DNA of 64,000 nucleotides from Porticoccus sp905181945 (GCF_047729555.1 NZ_CP159825.1:434001-498000); one strand, 5' to 3'; counted from the first letter of the stretch, positions 32,520 to 42,144 are shown. Translations and numbers: made by a program. The notes: generated by a model not told the origin, from the sequence alone.

Positions 32520-34625
32520 CTATAGCTTACCTTTTTTTATATCTCGAATAATAAAGCGACCTGGATGTATTGCTTGCCGTAAATCTAGCTCTAAGGGCGG
32601 AACCTCTCCGCATATTTGACTGGCAACAAGATCGGCACATATTGGAGCGTAGCTTAGCCCTCGTGATCCATGACCGATGTTTAGGTACAATCCTTCCCAG
32701 CAGGATCCTGGGATAGGTATATGCGCACGCCCTGCCTCCCTCATCAATTTGTAATTTATGACATAGTCATTGAGCCTAGGTGCCGGTCCCGCAATAGGCA
32801 AAAAATCAGGCGTAGTGCATCGAAATGAAGCTCTGCCATTAAGTGTAGTTACATCGATTTCTTCAAAATTTTGCACTAATGCCGGATCTATCATTTCTAG
32901 TTGATTAATGTTGGCTTTATGGTCTTCTATGCGAGTATCTGTTTCATTTTCATTTAAATTGTAAGTTGCTCCCAGGGTATGCGTTCCATCCAGCACTGGA
33001 AGCATATAACCTTTGCCACAGAGAATAGTTTTAAGTGATGAGCTTCTTGTCGTTGGGGGTGTCATTGTAGTTTGCCCTCGAACCTTATTTATAGGGAGAT
33101 GAGCTGTCTGGTTAAACTTACTACTGTTGAATGCGCAAGCAATAATCATGACTGGAGCAGATGCTATGACTCTGTTTTCGTGATCCAATGCGTTCCAAGA
33201 CTGACAATCTTTTTCTGGCTCACTTCTTAGATTAATGTCCTTAACTTCTGCTTTGTGGACTGTAATCAGCCGGTGTTTTATGAGGGACTCGCATGCTTTT
33301 GGAGGGCATATCCATCCAAGCTTAGGGAAAAATAACCCGAGTCTGTTCACTAAAGGCAGCCCAGCTTGCCGATCAAGCACCCTATCTTTAAGTAGCTGAA
33401 CAAAACTACTAGGAAATAGAGAGGCTATTTTCTTAAAATTTTTCTTATCATGGGTCGATTTTGGTAAAATCAATACCCCGCATCTATCTCCTAAATAGTG
33501 ACTTACGTCGCTATCGAGGAGATTATTGTAATATCTGCTAGCGGCAAGTAAGGCTGTGACTCCAAAACGAGAAATCTGTGAAATACTTGAAGAAAGCTTA
33601 GGGTAGAGAATCCCTTGTGGGTTCCCAGAGGCCTCTTGCCCTATTTTTTCATGACGCTCTATCAAGATTACAGAAATTCCTCGCTCTGCTAATGATCGAG
33701 CCGTAGAGCAGCCTGCAATCCCTCCACCTATAACGATAGCTGTTTTTGGTTTTTTTGCCTCCGGTGTTAGATACCAAGGAGCTTTATGTGGTGAATGAAA
33801 CCGAGAAGGAACCCAGCTTTCTTTGGATATATGTAGCAAGATGGGACTTTTAAATATACCCACCAGTGTATTATTTATACAACTAAGCTTCGGTGTGATT
33901 CCGATAGAAAAACCAACTTTTTCTAGCCTCTGCCTTATAATCTCTTCGGAGGTAGAAGCAATAATAGTAGTACCCAGTCGGCTCAGATCAGCGATTACCT
34001 TGAGGAGCTTAATTGACCACATGTGTTTATTTTTAGTGGGAGAGAATCCATCTAAAAACCATGTATCGAAAACAGGATTATTTTGCCGTTCAAAAAATGG
34101 GTGGTCGCTATTTTTGATTGATGAAAACATATCGTATCCGTCACCATACATGAGAGTTAAGACTATGCGCTTCTTTGCCAGGTATAGTTTATGGATTCCA
34201 GAAATTGGAGGTGGGTAGACGTCAAGTAGTTCTTGCCCTAACTCAAAAAGTTCCGGTACTAAGGATAAAATTCGCTTTAAGTCTTCTTTTGATAAAGGAA
34301 ATTTTTCCACAGAGACAAAATGAAGGATTTTTTTATTTTTTTGCGTATCACAATATTCCAGCCATGCTTTTGCCGTTATTAGAAAATTTAATCCAGCCCC
34401 AAATCCTGTTTCACCGATAGAGAATAAATCTTTATTGTGTGATTTCCATTGGGCTATGAGAGGGCTCTGCTCTAAAAAGGTATGTCGGATTTTCTTGATA
34501 CCAGCATAGCCATCAAAATATAGGCTATCAAATAACAAAGAGGTAGCACTTATGCTGTTGCTCCAGGTAAGTTCTGCTTCGAGTGCAGTAATTTTTTTGG
34601 GATGCATGATCGCTTGCTCAGGCAA
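32520..34625 (-). CDS. mnmC: bifunctional tRNA mnm5s2U34 methyltransferase/FAD oxidoreductase
   Basis: Carries out the last two steps of mnm5(s2)U34 synthesis in tRNA. The N-terminal methyltransferase has GETGFGAG at 71-78 and LDGFSPTKN at 191-199. The C-terminal DAO-type FAD domain starts with VIGGGIAGCST near 298-308 and ends with the GHGSRGLSYAP segment. The 701 residues are in the normal range. The ATG lies two bases after the fldB stop. FldB, TrmL and MnmC are in one minus-strand unit, two of them wobble-base modifiers. Confidence 0.94.
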   Translation of the reverse strand: MPEQAIMHPKKITALEAELTWSNSISATSLLFDSLYFDGYAGIKKIRHTFLEQSPLIAQWKSHNKDLFSIGETGFGAGLNFLITAKAWLEYCDTQKNKKILHFVSVEKFPLSKEDLKRILSLVPELFELGQELLDVYPPPISGIHKLYLAKKRIVLTLMYGDGYDMFSSIKNSDHPFFERQNNPVFDTWFLDGFSPTKNKHMWSIKLLKVIADLSRLGTTIIASTSEEIIRQRLEKVGFSIGITPKLSCINNTLVGIFKSPILLHISKESWVPSRFHSPHKAPWYLTPEAKKPKTAIVIGGGIAGCSTARSLAERGISVILIERHEKIGQEASGNPQGILYPKLSSSISQISRFGVTALLAASRYYNNLLDSDVSHYLGDRCGVLILPKSTHDKKNFKKIASLFPSSFVQLLKDRVLDRQAGLPLVNRLGLFFPKLGWICPPKACESLIKHRLITVHKAEVKDINLRSEPEKDCQSWNALDHENRVIASAPVMIIACAFNSSKFNQTAHLPINKVRGQTTMTPPTTRSSSLKTILCGKGYMLPVLDGTHTLGATYNLNENETDTRIEDHKANINQLEMIDPALVQNFEEIDVTTLNGRASFRCTTPDFLPIAGPAPRLNDYVINYKLMREAGRAHIPIPGSCWEGLYLNIGHGSRGLSYAPICADLVASQICGEVPPLELDLRQAIHPGRFIIRDIKKGKL

Positions 34626-34627
34626 GA

Positions 34628-35230
34628 TTAAATTTTAATAGATTGATGGAGGTTAGTTTTTAGTTGGAATTCCTTGTAAACTTGTGCACACCAGCTGGAA
34701 ATACGCTTATCTGTTAGTTCGAACTGATTCTCATCATCTATTGCCAGACCGACAAAATATTGCTGGTCTGCAGTCATAGCCTTGGATTGATTAAATTTAA
34801 ATTCTGATACAGGCCAATAACCTACAGTTATGGCACCTTGAGCACAGACTTTTGCCCACAAATAACCCATAGCATCAAGGAACCATTCTGGGTAGCCTAT
34901 TTGATCACCTAGGCCAAATAGCGCGATAGTCTTATCACTTAGATTTAGAGTATCAATTTCATCCCACACCTTCTCCCAATCCTCCTGAAGCTCACCATAA
35001 TCCCAGGTGGGTATTCCTATGATTAGGTAGTCATACAATTCCATAGACGAAATAGGCTCCTCGGTAATGTTATAAAGGTCTACTGTAGTTTTATTGTTAT
35101 CTGATCTGTTCAGGTTAGCTGCTATTTTTTCAGCAACCATTTCTGTATAGCAGGTCGAAGTACCGTAAAACAAACCAATAGTCATATGATTATTGTTGAT
35201 GGCGGGGCTAATCTTCAGCGGACTCGTCAT
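34628..35230 (-). CDS. fldB: flavodoxin FldB
   Basis: A long-chain flavodoxin. LFYGTSTCYTEMVAEKIA matches the FldB form of the FMN-phosphate loop. IPTWDFGELQEDWEKVW, LFGLGDQIGYPEWFLDA and YWPVSEF follow in family order. ATG 35230 is chosen because GGGGAAAG stands four bases before it. The start gives 200 residues, with a 15-residue extension before MTIGLFYG compared with the E. coli protein. A TTG upstream at 35251 and ATG 35185 are alternatives. It differs from the flavodoxin at 27467 in the phosphate loop, so the two are not a recent duplication. Confidence 0.9.
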   Translation of the reverse strand: MTSPLKISPAINNNHMTIGLFYGTSTCYTEMVAEKIAANLNRSDNNKTTVDLYNITEEPISSMELYDYLIIGIPTWDYGELQEDWEKVWDEIDTLNLSDKTIALFGLGDQIGYPEWFLDAMGYLWAKVCAQGAITVGYWPVSEFKFNQSKAMTADQQYFVGLAIDDENQFELTDKRISSWCAQVYKEFQLKTNLHQSIKI

Positions 35231-35257
35231 GGTTCTTTCCCCTTTGGGCAATTTTTA

Positions 35258-35722
35258 CTAGATAGCACCTTGAAAATCTAACTGTCGCCATGCTTCGTAA
35301 ACAACCAATGCGACAGTATTAGATAAGTTAAGACTTCGACTTTTTGGCTGCATAGGGACACGCAGTATGTGCTCTAACGGCAGATCTTCGCGAAATTCTT
35401 GTGTTAGGCCTCTTGTCTCTGGACCAAATACCAAAGTATCCCCAGCTTTGAATTTTACACTGGTATAGCAAGTCGAACCTTTTGTGCTGATCGCAAATAT
35501 TCGCTCAGGAGCCTGATTCTTTATAAACTCAAACCAGCTGGAATGTATTTTGGCTTCTTGCCATTCGGCATAGTCTAGGCCTGCGCGCCTGAGACGTTTA
35601 TCGTCTAGCTCAAAACCCAGAGGCTCAATTAAATGAAGCGCAAAGCCTGTATTGGCTGAGAGTCTGATAATGTTACCAGTATTTGGCGGAATTTCAGGTT
35701 CAAATAAAACTATGTTTAGCAT
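35258..35722 (-). CDS. trmL: tRNA (cytidine/uridine-34-2'-O)-methyltransferase
   Basis: A small SPOUT methyltransferase of 154 residues from ATG 35722 (MLNIVLFEPEIPPNTGNIIR). FGPETRGL and RSLNLSNTVALVVYEAWRQL form the C-terminal trefoil knot that holds SAM. It adds 2'-O-methyl at wobble position 34 of the leucine tRNAs. The longer frame up to 35758 lacks family similarity. It is the first gene of the trmL-fldB-mnmC unit. Confidence 0.95.
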   Translation of the reverse strand: MLNIVLFEPEIPPNTGNIIRLSANTGFALHLIEPLGFELDDKRLRRAGLDYAEWQEAKIHSSWFEFIKNQAPERIFAISTKGSTCYTSVKFKAGDTLVFGPETRGLTQEFREDLPLEHILRVPMQPKSRSLNLSNTVALVVYEAWRQLDFQGAI

Positions 35723-35905
35723 GATTTTCGGAGTTATGTGGTTATTAGTGCGGTACACATGTTGCTTTTCTAAGGTATTGTGCGGCTTGAGTGGAAAATA
35801 GCCATGCCGCTAATTTTATTGCTATATTATACGGAATCATGAGCTAGTAGCATTATTTATTAAGCACCAGAGGTATTTGTGGATAAATATAGCAAGGAAG
35901 GCGGT

Positions 35906-36649
35906 ATGGATCATTACAAGGATCACCATAGACCAGACCTGATTGCACAAAGACTTGATGAAGGCCCTGATTCTTTTTACGTTAAGGAGTTCATATATGG
36001 GTCAGTGGATGGCGCTGTTACAACATTTGCTATTGTTGCTGGTGTCGCCGGTGCCGGGATGTCAGCAGAAGTTATTATTATACTGGGTTTGGCTAACTTG
36101 CTAGCAGACGGGTTTAGTATGGCTGCCAGTAATTTTCTAGGGGTTCGCGCAGAAAATCAGCATCGAGCCAAAATTCGTCAGATAGAATATGATGAAATAG
36201 ATAGGCACCCTGAAGGGGAGAAAGAAGAAGTCAGGCAAATTTTTGCTAGAAAAGGGTTTGAGGGGCAGCTGTTGGAAGATACAGTTAAAGTGATAACTTC
36301 TGACAAAGAAGCCTGGGTAAATGCTATGCTTCAGGATGAGCACGGGATGTCTTTACAGGCCCATGATCCTATAAAGTCTGGCCTTGCAACCTTCAGTGCT
36401 TTTTGTTTGGTTGGCTTTATTCCGCTAATAACCTATGTCACTAACTGGATGTCCCCTGGCCTTGTTGATGACGCCTTTGGCTGGGCTGCCTTTATGACAG
36501 GTATTGCATTTTTCTGGGTGGGCGCACTAAAAGGAAGATTTGTATCACACTATTGGTTACTTTCTGGTATGGAAACAGTTGCTGTTGGCGGTATTGCTGC
36601 TGCTATGGCTTACGGGGTGGGGTCAATTTTGAAAAATTTGCTAGGTTAA
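35906..36649 (+). CDS. VIT1/CCC1-family membrane transporter
   Basis: A 247-residue protein with five hydrophobic segments. Residues 24-75 include KEFIYGSVDGAVTTFAIVAG and LANLLADGFSMAASNFLG, the conserved first two segments of vacuolar-iron-transporter-like proteins. A charged cytoplasmic stretch of about 90 residues (EYDEIDRHPEGEKEEVRQIF) precedes the last three segments. Likely cargo is Fe2+ or Mn2+ (family knowledge). ATG 35906 is preferred to GTG 35879 because AAGGAAGG lies just upstream. It diverges from trmL, with about 180 bases between them. Confidence 0.9.
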   Translation: MDHYKDHHRPDLIAQRLDEGPDSFYVKEFIYGSVDGAVTTFAIVAGVAGAGMSAEVIIILGLANLLADGFSMAASNFLGVRAENQHRAKIRQIEYDEIDRHPEGEKEEVRQIFARKGFEGQLLEDTVKVITSDKEAWVNAMLQDEHGMSLQAHDPIKSGLATFSAFCLVGFIPLITYVTNWMSPGLVDDAFGWAAFMTGIAFFWVGALKGRFVSHYWLLSGMETVAVGGIAAAMAYGVGSILKNLLG

Positions 36650-36657
36650 CGTAGCCA

Positions 36658-36682
36658 TTAGCAGTCTTTAAGACTAGGCTAA
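36658..36682. terminator. possible shared hairpin between convergent genes
   Basis: TTAGC and GCTAA flank an inner AGTC/GACT stem, giving an imperfect hairpin in the 29-base gap between the VIT1-like gene and the gcvR-like gene. It overlaps the stop codon of the latter. There is no T-run, so termination is uncertain. Confidence 0.3.
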
Positions 36683-37200
36683 TCACTCAATACTTCTAAT
36701 TCCACTATCAAATCATCAGATAATAATTCTAGCTCATATCGAAGCTCTTCTCTTTGGATGTTCGAATTTAAAAAGCTAATGACTGCAGAGGCTTTGAATA
36801 AAGTTTCTGAACTCATAGGTGCATCCTCGCAATTTGTACAGAGCTCTTCTACATTGACATCAAGTCGAGTCAGTATTGATGAGAGTTCGCCGATAATTCC
36901 AGGCCTATCGTTACCTACCAAGGTTAATAATAAATGCTCACCTAGTTCTTGATCACTCTCGGTAGTTGGTTCCGCTATAATCTTAATGCCTTCTGTGCTA
37001 AGTGCCCCAAGCTCCTGTAGTAGCTTTGGTTGCTGCCTTGTTCCGACATTTACTAGAAGTATCCCAGCAAACTTCCCAGCCAATCTAGACATGTTGCTTT
37101 CGAGCCAGTTTCCACCATGAGATGCAACTATTGTTGCGACTTTTTCGACAACACCAGGGCGATCATCAGAAATTATAGTGAGTGTGAGATAGTGATTCAT
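36679..37200 (-). CDS. gcvR: GcvR-like regulator with two ACT domains
   Basis: A 173-residue protein from ATG 37200 with two ACT modules: LTIISDDRPGVVEKVATIVA at the N-terminus and LVGNDRPGIIGELSSILTRL in the middle. Both have the D-x-P-G turn that binds amino acids. Relatives repress the glycine-cleavage genes through GcvA. The last 40 residues are more acidic and variable. ACT-only proteins also have other roles, so the specific glycine function is inferred from family resemblance. An upstream in-frame ATG at 37224 would add eight residues. Confidence 0.82.
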   Translation of the reverse strand: MNHYLTLTIISDDRPGVVEKVATIVASHGGNWLESNMSRLAGKFAGILLVNVGTRQQPKLLQELGALSTEGIKIIAEPTTESDQELGEHLLLTLVGNDRPGIIGELSSILTRLDVNVEELCTNCEDAPMSSETLFKASAVISFLNSNIQREELRYELELLSDDLIVELEVLSD

Positions 37201-37320
37201 TGTAAGACCTATATCGATATGCATGTATTATAGTGCATACAATTAGAATGAGCGATATTGATACTAGGCTGTATTAGCATAAGTGTAGTTTCATGTATTG
37301 GTATAAGGGGGCAGCAGAAA

Positions 37321-37557
37321 ATGATTGAGATACCATCGCATAAACTTCCAGCAGATTTACTTACATCTGTTATAGAGGAATTTATTAACAGGGATGGAAC
37401 TGATTATGGGGACAGAGAGGTTAGCTTAAAGGAAAAGATTGAACATGCAAGAATAAAAATATCACAAGGTGACGTAATCCTAACATTCGATCAAGAGACG
37501 GAAAGCTGCAACCTTCTGAGCAAAAATGATTTTATAGAAATTACCCAAAAATTGTAA
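37321..37557 (+). CDS. YheU-family (UPF0270) small protein
   Basis: A 78-residue protein from ATG 37321, starting MIEIPSHKLPADLL. EFINRDGTDYGDREVSLKEK and GDVILTFDQ are the conserved parts of this small family of unknown function. The usual length is 70-90 residues. The frame continues upstream to 37258, but that part is not conserved-looking. The gene stands alone between minus-strand genes. Confidence 0.88.
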   Translation: MIEIPSHKLPADLLTSVIEEFINRDGTDYGDREVSLKEKIEHARIKISQGDVILTFDQETESCNLLSKNDFIEITQKL

Positions 37558-37592
37558 ATTAGAATGGATAGAGTCCTGTTAATTTTGACTAA

Positions 37593-38294
37593 TTAAGAAT
37601 CAACAAGCATTGAAATAGCCTCAAGGGCTTCAGGATCGCGCGCCTTAATCTTATTTGCAATATGATGCTGGAAGAAGTATCGAAATGCTTCTTCTGTTTT
37701 GCAAGGATAAAGGCAGTCGTCACCAGGCAAAACTGGCGTATTGACAACTTTTGCATCATCTATGAGCATGCATTCTATGGCGCCACTGCTTAATAGTCTC
37801 CAGCTCACCACTTCTTTTAGCGTTAAATTTTTAAAACCATCGCTTGAGAGAACAGCATGTGTGCCGATTACGTCAGGTATTTCCTGCACTATATCTTCAT
37901 CAGTTTGAAGATCTCTTTCATAGTATTCAGCAGCAGTCTCTAGCTCTATAATTTTGTGGATAGGAGCCTCATGAAAAACCTCATCGCTATCTGGATTAAA
38001 ATAGCCTTCCCAATAACCGTTAACAGGGTCGCTTATCAGAGGGCAGGATACTATCTCGTCCAGCCAAGGAGTTAAGCCAACAACTTCACCATCAGCCCTC
38101 AGGGCCCAACAGAGAATCTTGACACTAAATAATTTTTCGGGGCTCGTCTCATTCGAATAAATCATTTCAAGACCATCAAGTTCTGGTGCAAGGCGTATAA
38201 TGCGGTGATTGCAAGATGAGGAGTAAGGTTTTTGAGTAAAGATATCAATAACATTATCTTTGTTATGATTGCTGTTGGATGTTGAGGTGGTCAT
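37593..38294 (-). CDS. conserved-looking hypothetical protein
   Basis: A 233-residue acidic protein without signal peptide or membrane segment. After a Ser/Asn-rich head (residues 1-20) comes an ordered part with WALRADGEVVGLTPWLDEIV and VNGYWEGYFNPDSDE, then a C-terminal helix (FQHHIANKIKARDPEALEAI). I recognise no catalytic motif. The WALRADGEVVG stretch recalls a small family next to housekeeping genes in other gammaproteobacteria, but I cannot name it. Transcribed alone. The 208 bases between it and the next gene are AT-rich with no clear feature. Confidence 0.6.
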   Translation of the reverse strand: MTTSTSNSNHNKDNVIDIFTQKPYSSSCNHRIIRLAPELDGLEMIYSNETSPEKLFSVKILCWALRADGEVVGLTPWLDEIVSCPLISDPVNGYWEGYFNPDSDEVFHEAPIHKIIELETAAEYYERDLQTDEDIVQEIPDVIGTHAVLSSDGFKNLTLKEVVSWRLLSSGAIECMLIDDAKVVNTPVLPGDDCLYPCKTEEAFRYFFQHHIANKIKARDPEALEAISMLVDS

Positions 38295-38502
38295 AATACT
38301 TCCCCAATATTGTCTAATAATAAGGCAATGGCAACAAAAAAATTATTTTTCCATAACAGTTATTATGGTGTACTGATTATATACCCAATACACAATATAA
38401 GGTACTACTGATAAGATAAAAGTACAACATATAGTGTAATTTTTTTAGAAAGCCTCATCCCAACGTGCAAATTCTATATTTATTGCCTTTCCATTGGATA
38501 GT

Positions 38503-39108
38503 ATGATGCTATTTTTTAGCAGAAAAGGTGACCGTACATTGATATCTGATATAAGTGCTCCTCGGGTTATAAAAATTCCAAAAAAATTAAAAGTAGAGGA
38601 ATTAACTGCTATTTTTAATGACTTATTTTCTGATTCCTTGAATACTCATCTGGAGGGCGGGGCAGACGAACCGCTTTATCTGCCGGCAAGTTATAGCTGT
38701 AAGCACAATAGACTTATTTTTTGTCAGGACTACATTTCTAGTGCTTTGCATGAAATTGCTCATTGGTGTCTTGCTGGTGAAAAAAGACGAAATTTAATAG
38801 ATTATGGATATTGGTATCACCCAGATGGAAGATCAGAGATTCAGCAAAAAATATTTGAGAAAGTTGAGGTTCGACCTCAGGCGCTAGAGTGGATTTTTTC
38901 TGTTGCTGCGTCACACTCATTCACTGTCAGCACCGATAATCTATTGGGCGAAATTGATACTAGTCATTATTTTTTACAATCAGTTCTTGAGCAGACCCAT
39001 ATTTGGTGTCGGGAACCTATGCCAGAACGAGGACTCTTATTCGCAAAGGCTTTGTCGCACTTTTTTAAAACACAACCATTTAGTTCTTCCCTCTATCAGT
39101 TTTCTTGA
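38503..39108 (+). CDS. epmC: elongation factor P hydroxylase
   Basis: Hydroxylates the beta-lysylated lysine of EF-P. The protein contains ALHEIAHWCLAGEKRR, with the HEIAHW metal-binding pattern of EpmC/YfcM, then DYGYWYHPDGRSE and VRPQALEWIFSVAAS, all close to the E. coli protein. ATG 38503 gives 201 residues and a head about 20 residues longer than usual. TTG 38539, with AAAGGTG upstream, is an alternative start. No epmA, epmB or efp is in the window. pdxB overlaps nothing but follows by 44 bases. Confidence 0.88.
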   Translation: MMLFFSRKGDRTLISDISAPRVIKIPKKLKVEELTAIFNDLFSDSLNTHLEGGADEPLYLPASYSCKHNRLIFCQDYISSALHEIAHWCLAGEKRRNLIDYGYWYHPDGRSEIQQKIFEKVEVRPQALEWIFSVAASHSFTVSTDNLLGEIDTSHYFLQSVLEQTHIWCREPMPERGLLFAKALSHFFKTQPFSSSLYQFS

Positions 39109-39152
39109 AATTAAGTCGTTATAATAAGATTTGCAAGAAAGGATGGCGCTCA

Positions 39153-40241
39153 ATGAAGATTATAGCTGACGATAATATGCCTTTAGTCCAAGAGTTATTT
39201 TCTCCTTATGGTGAGATAACAATGCTTCCTGGACGTGACATTACGGCTGATGATGTGCAGCAAGCTGATGTGTTGCTGGTCAGATCAGTAACACAAGTAA
39301 ACGAAAGCCTTTTAGGGGGCAGCAAGGTAAGGTTTGTCGGATCGTCAACCATCGGTGCTGACCATATAGATCAAAGTTATCTTCAACACAAAGGCGTTAA
39401 ATTTGCCAATGCTCCTGGATGTAATGCCAACGCAGTAGTGCAGTATGTTCTTTCAGTTTTGAGCACTCTTCGCTCTAACTGGATGGAGCAAACTATCGGG
39501 ATCATTGGGTGTGGAGCTATTGGGGGAAAACTATATAAAATCTTGCGTGCCCTAGGAGTAGAATGCCGCTGCTATGATCCTTTTCTTGCGGCAGCAAGTA
39601 ATCCTCATCTAGTTACTTTCGAGGCAGTCTTAGAATCAGATATTTTGTCTCTCCATGTACCTTTGACGGACTCAGGCTTTTACCCCACCTATCATTTATT
39701 CAATGAACAAGTTTTGCGTAATCTTGCGCCAAACGTTTTATTGATTAACACTAGCAGGGGTGCTGTTTTGGATAACCAGTCAGCACTGCGCTGTTTTTCG
39801 GAGAAGTCTTGGCAGTTGGTGCTTGACGTATGGGAAGGTGAGCCCGATATTTCATTGGGGCTGCTGAAGCTAGTTGATATATGCTCTCCGCATATAGCAG
39901 GTTATAGTTATGATGGAAAAATTAAGGGCACTCAAATGATTTTTGATGCTTTTTGTTCTAGTTATGGGTTTGACACTCCAATTCCAATTGTTAGGGATGA
40001 AATTTTTGAATTGACATCTAGTTCTCTTGCGGAGGCCGTGCTAGAAACTTTTGATGTAAAAAAAATAGATCATCTTATGAGAGAGTCTTTGCTCAAAAAA
40101 GAGGCCTGCCATCCACAGGAGTTTGATCGTTTGAGGAAAAATTTCCCGCAAAGATTTGAGTTCCAGCACTACTGTTTGGCAAAAAATAGTGATGAGCTTC
40201 TAGCTAAAAGTTTATCAATACTCGGATTCAAGTCAGCTTAG
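39153..40241 (+). CDS. pdxB: erythronate-4-phosphate dehydrogenase
   Basis: The second enzyme of DXP-dependent pyridoxal-phosphate synthesis. The 362-residue protein from ATG 39153 (MKIIADDNMPLVQELF) has IIGCGAIGGKLYKIL as the NAD motif, NTSRGAVLDNQSAL with the catalytic Arg, VWEGEP with the Glu and CSPHIAGYS with the His, then the PdxB-specific C-terminal dimer domain. AAAGGA stands ten bases before the start. Several PLP enzymes lie in the window, but no regulatory link is visible. Confidence 0.95.
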   Translation: MKIIADDNMPLVQELFSPYGEITMLPGRDITADDVQQADVLLVRSVTQVNESLLGGSKVRFVGSSTIGADHIDQSYLQHKGVKFANAPGCNANAVVQYVLSVLSTLRSNWMEQTIGIIGCGAIGGKLYKILRALGVECRCYDPFLAAASNPHLVTFEAVLESDILSLHVPLTDSGFYPTYHLFNEQVLRNLAPNVLLINTSRGAVLDNQSALRCFSEKSWQLVLDVWEGEPDISLGLLKLVDICSPHIAGYSYDGKIKGTQMIFDAFCSSYGFDTPIPIVRDEIFELTSSSLAEAVLETFDVKKIDHLMRESLLKKEACHPQEFDRLRKNFPQRFEFQHYCLAKNSDELLAKSLSILGFKSA

Positions 40242-40278
40242 CAGTTTTGTTTAATTAATTTTTATGTCGAATCAGTTT

Positions 40279-41508
40279 TCAATTAGTGCCATGTTTGATG
40301 CGATAATCTAGAAGAAACTTGGATAGCCTGTCAATAGCTTCAACTATATCGTCCTCTCTGGGTAAAAAGACAATACGGAAATGATCAGAATTCGGCCAGT
40401 TAAACGCTGTACCTTGAACCAAAAGAATTTTTTGCTCTAATAGTAAATCCAAGACAAATTTCTCATCATCGACTATTGGGTATATTTTGGGGTCGAGACG
40501 CGGAAATAAGTACATGGCAGCTTTTGGTTTTACGCAGCTTACACCTGGTATTTCATTGAGTAACGACCATGCCTTGTCTCGCTGAAGTAGCAATCTTCCA
40601 CCAGGACAAGTCAGATCATTAATGCTTTGATATCCACCTAAGGCAGTTTGTATGGCATACATTGCGGGTACATTGGCGCACAGCCTAACAGAAGAAAGCA
40701 TTTCAAGGCCTTCTATGTAGCTTTGAGCGATATCTTTAGCTCCGCTTACCACTAACCAGCCAGAACGAAAGCCTGCCAACCTATAGGTTTTAGATAAGCC
40801 GTTTAACGTAATACATAATACATCATTCGCTAAACTAGCAAGCGGAATATGTTTTGCTTCATCAAATAAAATACGGTCATAAATTTCATCGGCGTAGATT
40901 ATTAGTTGGTGTTTCCGAGCCAGTGAAATTATTTGTCGTAAAACGGACTCACTATAGACTGCTCCCGTTGGGTTATTTGGGTTTATTACAACGATACCTC
41001 GAGTTTTTGCTGTAATTTTACTGGCTATGTCGTCAATATTTGGTTGCCAATCTTCTGTTTCATCGCACAGGTAATGAACAGCCTTTCCTCCAGCCAGAGT
41101 TACAGCTGCTGTCCATAAAGGGTAGTCTGGGGCAGGAATAAGAATCTCATCATCGTTATTCAACAAGGCCTGCATTGCCATCACTATCAGCTCGCTGACA
41201 CCGTTCCCTAAAAAAACATCGTCAATTTCGACATTAGAAATTCCCATGATTTGACAGCGTTGCATTACAGCCTTTCTAGCACTGTATATGCCTTTTGAGT
41301 GACAGTAACCCTGAGCTTTTGCTAAATTGTGAATGACATCCTGTATAATTTCATCCGGCGCTTCAAAACCGAAAGCGCTAGGGTTGCCGATATTTAATTT
41401 GAGAATACGATGGCCATCTTCTTCTAGACGATTGGCATGATCATGAATTGGACCGCGAATATCGTAACAGACATTGTTTAGTTTGCTTGATTTCTTAATA
41501 TGTTGCAT
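40279..41508 (-). CDS. alaA: alanine aminotransferase
   Basis: A class I PLP aminotransferase of 409 residues from ATG 41508. KSSKLNNVCYDIRGPI at the start, LKLNIGNPSAFGFEAPDE, INPNNPTGAVY and the PLP lysine in LNGLSKTYRLAGFRSG match E. coli AlaA closely. It makes alanine from pyruvate and glutamate. The frame extends to 41547, but the added residues are not family-like. It diverges from msrB, with 91 bases in between. Confidence 0.94.
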   Translation of the reverse strand: MQHIKKSSKLNNVCYDIRGPIHDHANRLEEDGHRILKLNIGNPSAFGFEAPDEIIQDVIHNLAKAQGYCHSKGIYSARKAVMQRCQIMGISNVEIDDVFLGNGVSELIVMAMQALLNNDDEILIPAPDYPLWTAAVTLAGGKAVHYLCDETEDWQPNIDDIASKITAKTRGIVVINPNNPTGAVYSESVLRQIISLARKHQLIIYADEIYDRILFDEAKHIPLASLANDVLCITLNGLSKTYRLAGFRSGWLVVSGAKDIAQSYIEGLEMLSSVRLCANVPAMYAIQTALGGYQSINDLTCPGGRLLLQRDKAWSLLNEIPGVSCVKPKAAMYLFPRLDPKIYPIVDDEKFVLDLLLEQKILLVQGTAFNWPNSDHFRIVFLPREDDIVEAIDRLSKFLLDYRIKHGTN

Positions 41509-41599
41509 ATAAATCTTATTGAAAGCTGTCGTGTGATGATAATTCATCTATTGTATATCAAATTGATTCTATAGCTAAGAAAAGTAGGAGATAGATGTT

Positions 41600-41992
41600 A
41601 TGAATGACAAAAATACTAGTAAAGAAATTTGGCGAAAAAAACTGACTTCTGAGGAATTTAATATTTGCTGGGAAAAAGGAACAGAGCGAGCTTTTTCTGG
41701 GCAACTCAACGATGAAAAAGCTGCAGGAATTTATGCATGTTGTTGTTGTAGTAAGCCTTTGTTTCATTCAGAAAAAAAGTATGATTCTGGTTCTGGATGG
41801 CCTAGTTTTTTTGATGTAATTGATAAGCATGCGGTTAATGAAAACTCAGACCATAGTCATGGAATGGTTCGTACGGAAGCACTATGCGCTAACTGCGGGG
41901 CTCATCTGGGCCACGTGTTTACAGATGGACCAAAACCAACAGGTTTGCGATATTGCATAAATTCTCTTTCCCTTAATTTAGTCAAAACATAA
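41600..41992 (+). CDS. msrB: peptide-methionine (R)-S-oxide reductase
   Basis: Reduces methionine-R-sulfoxide in damaged proteins. The 130 residues include the catalytic Cys119 in GLRYCINSLSL, zinc cysteines in YACCCCSKPLF and LCANCGAHLGH, and the substrate segment SGSGWPSFFDVI. Full length, no signal peptide, so cytoplasmic. A GGAG ribosome-binding site lies eleven bases before ATG 41600. Confidence 0.95.
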   Translation: MNDKNTSKEIWRKKLTSEEFNICWEKGTERAFSGQLNDEKAAGIYACCCCSKPLFHSEKKYDSGSGWPSFFDVIDKHAVNENSDHSHGMVRTEALCANCGAHLGHVFTDGPKPTGLRYCINSLSLNLVKT

Positions 41993-42063
41993 AACGTAGA
42001 TTGCGTTTAAGTTTGCATATTTTTTTTCAACTTAGATTAAGTTGATTAAGTTAAAGAGTGGGC

Positions 42064-42092
42064 TTGACAGCATAGAGCCTGCTTCATAGAAT
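42064..42092 (+). promoter_or_regulatory. sigma-70 promoter for tRNA-Glu/tRNA-Gly
   Basis: TTGACA (42064-42069) and TAGAAT (42087-42092) lie 17 bases apart and are followed by a GCGCGCC discriminator. The layout is the same as at the tRNA-Arg promoter. The leader to tRNA-Glu would be about 45 bases. Confidence 0.75.
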
Positions 42093-42144
42093 GCGCGCCT
42101 CCCTTTTTTTAAAGAAGACATATTGTCTTTATGGGAAAATTTTG

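Noticed and set aside
33823..34218. 131-codon plus-strand ORF inside mnmC
   Set aside because: Antisense of the methyltransferase domain. No family features.
34628..35230. Considered the two flavodoxins as a recent duplication
   Set aside because: Their FMN-phosphate loops (SDDGNTE against TSTCYTE) belong to different flavodoxin types, so they are separate lineages.
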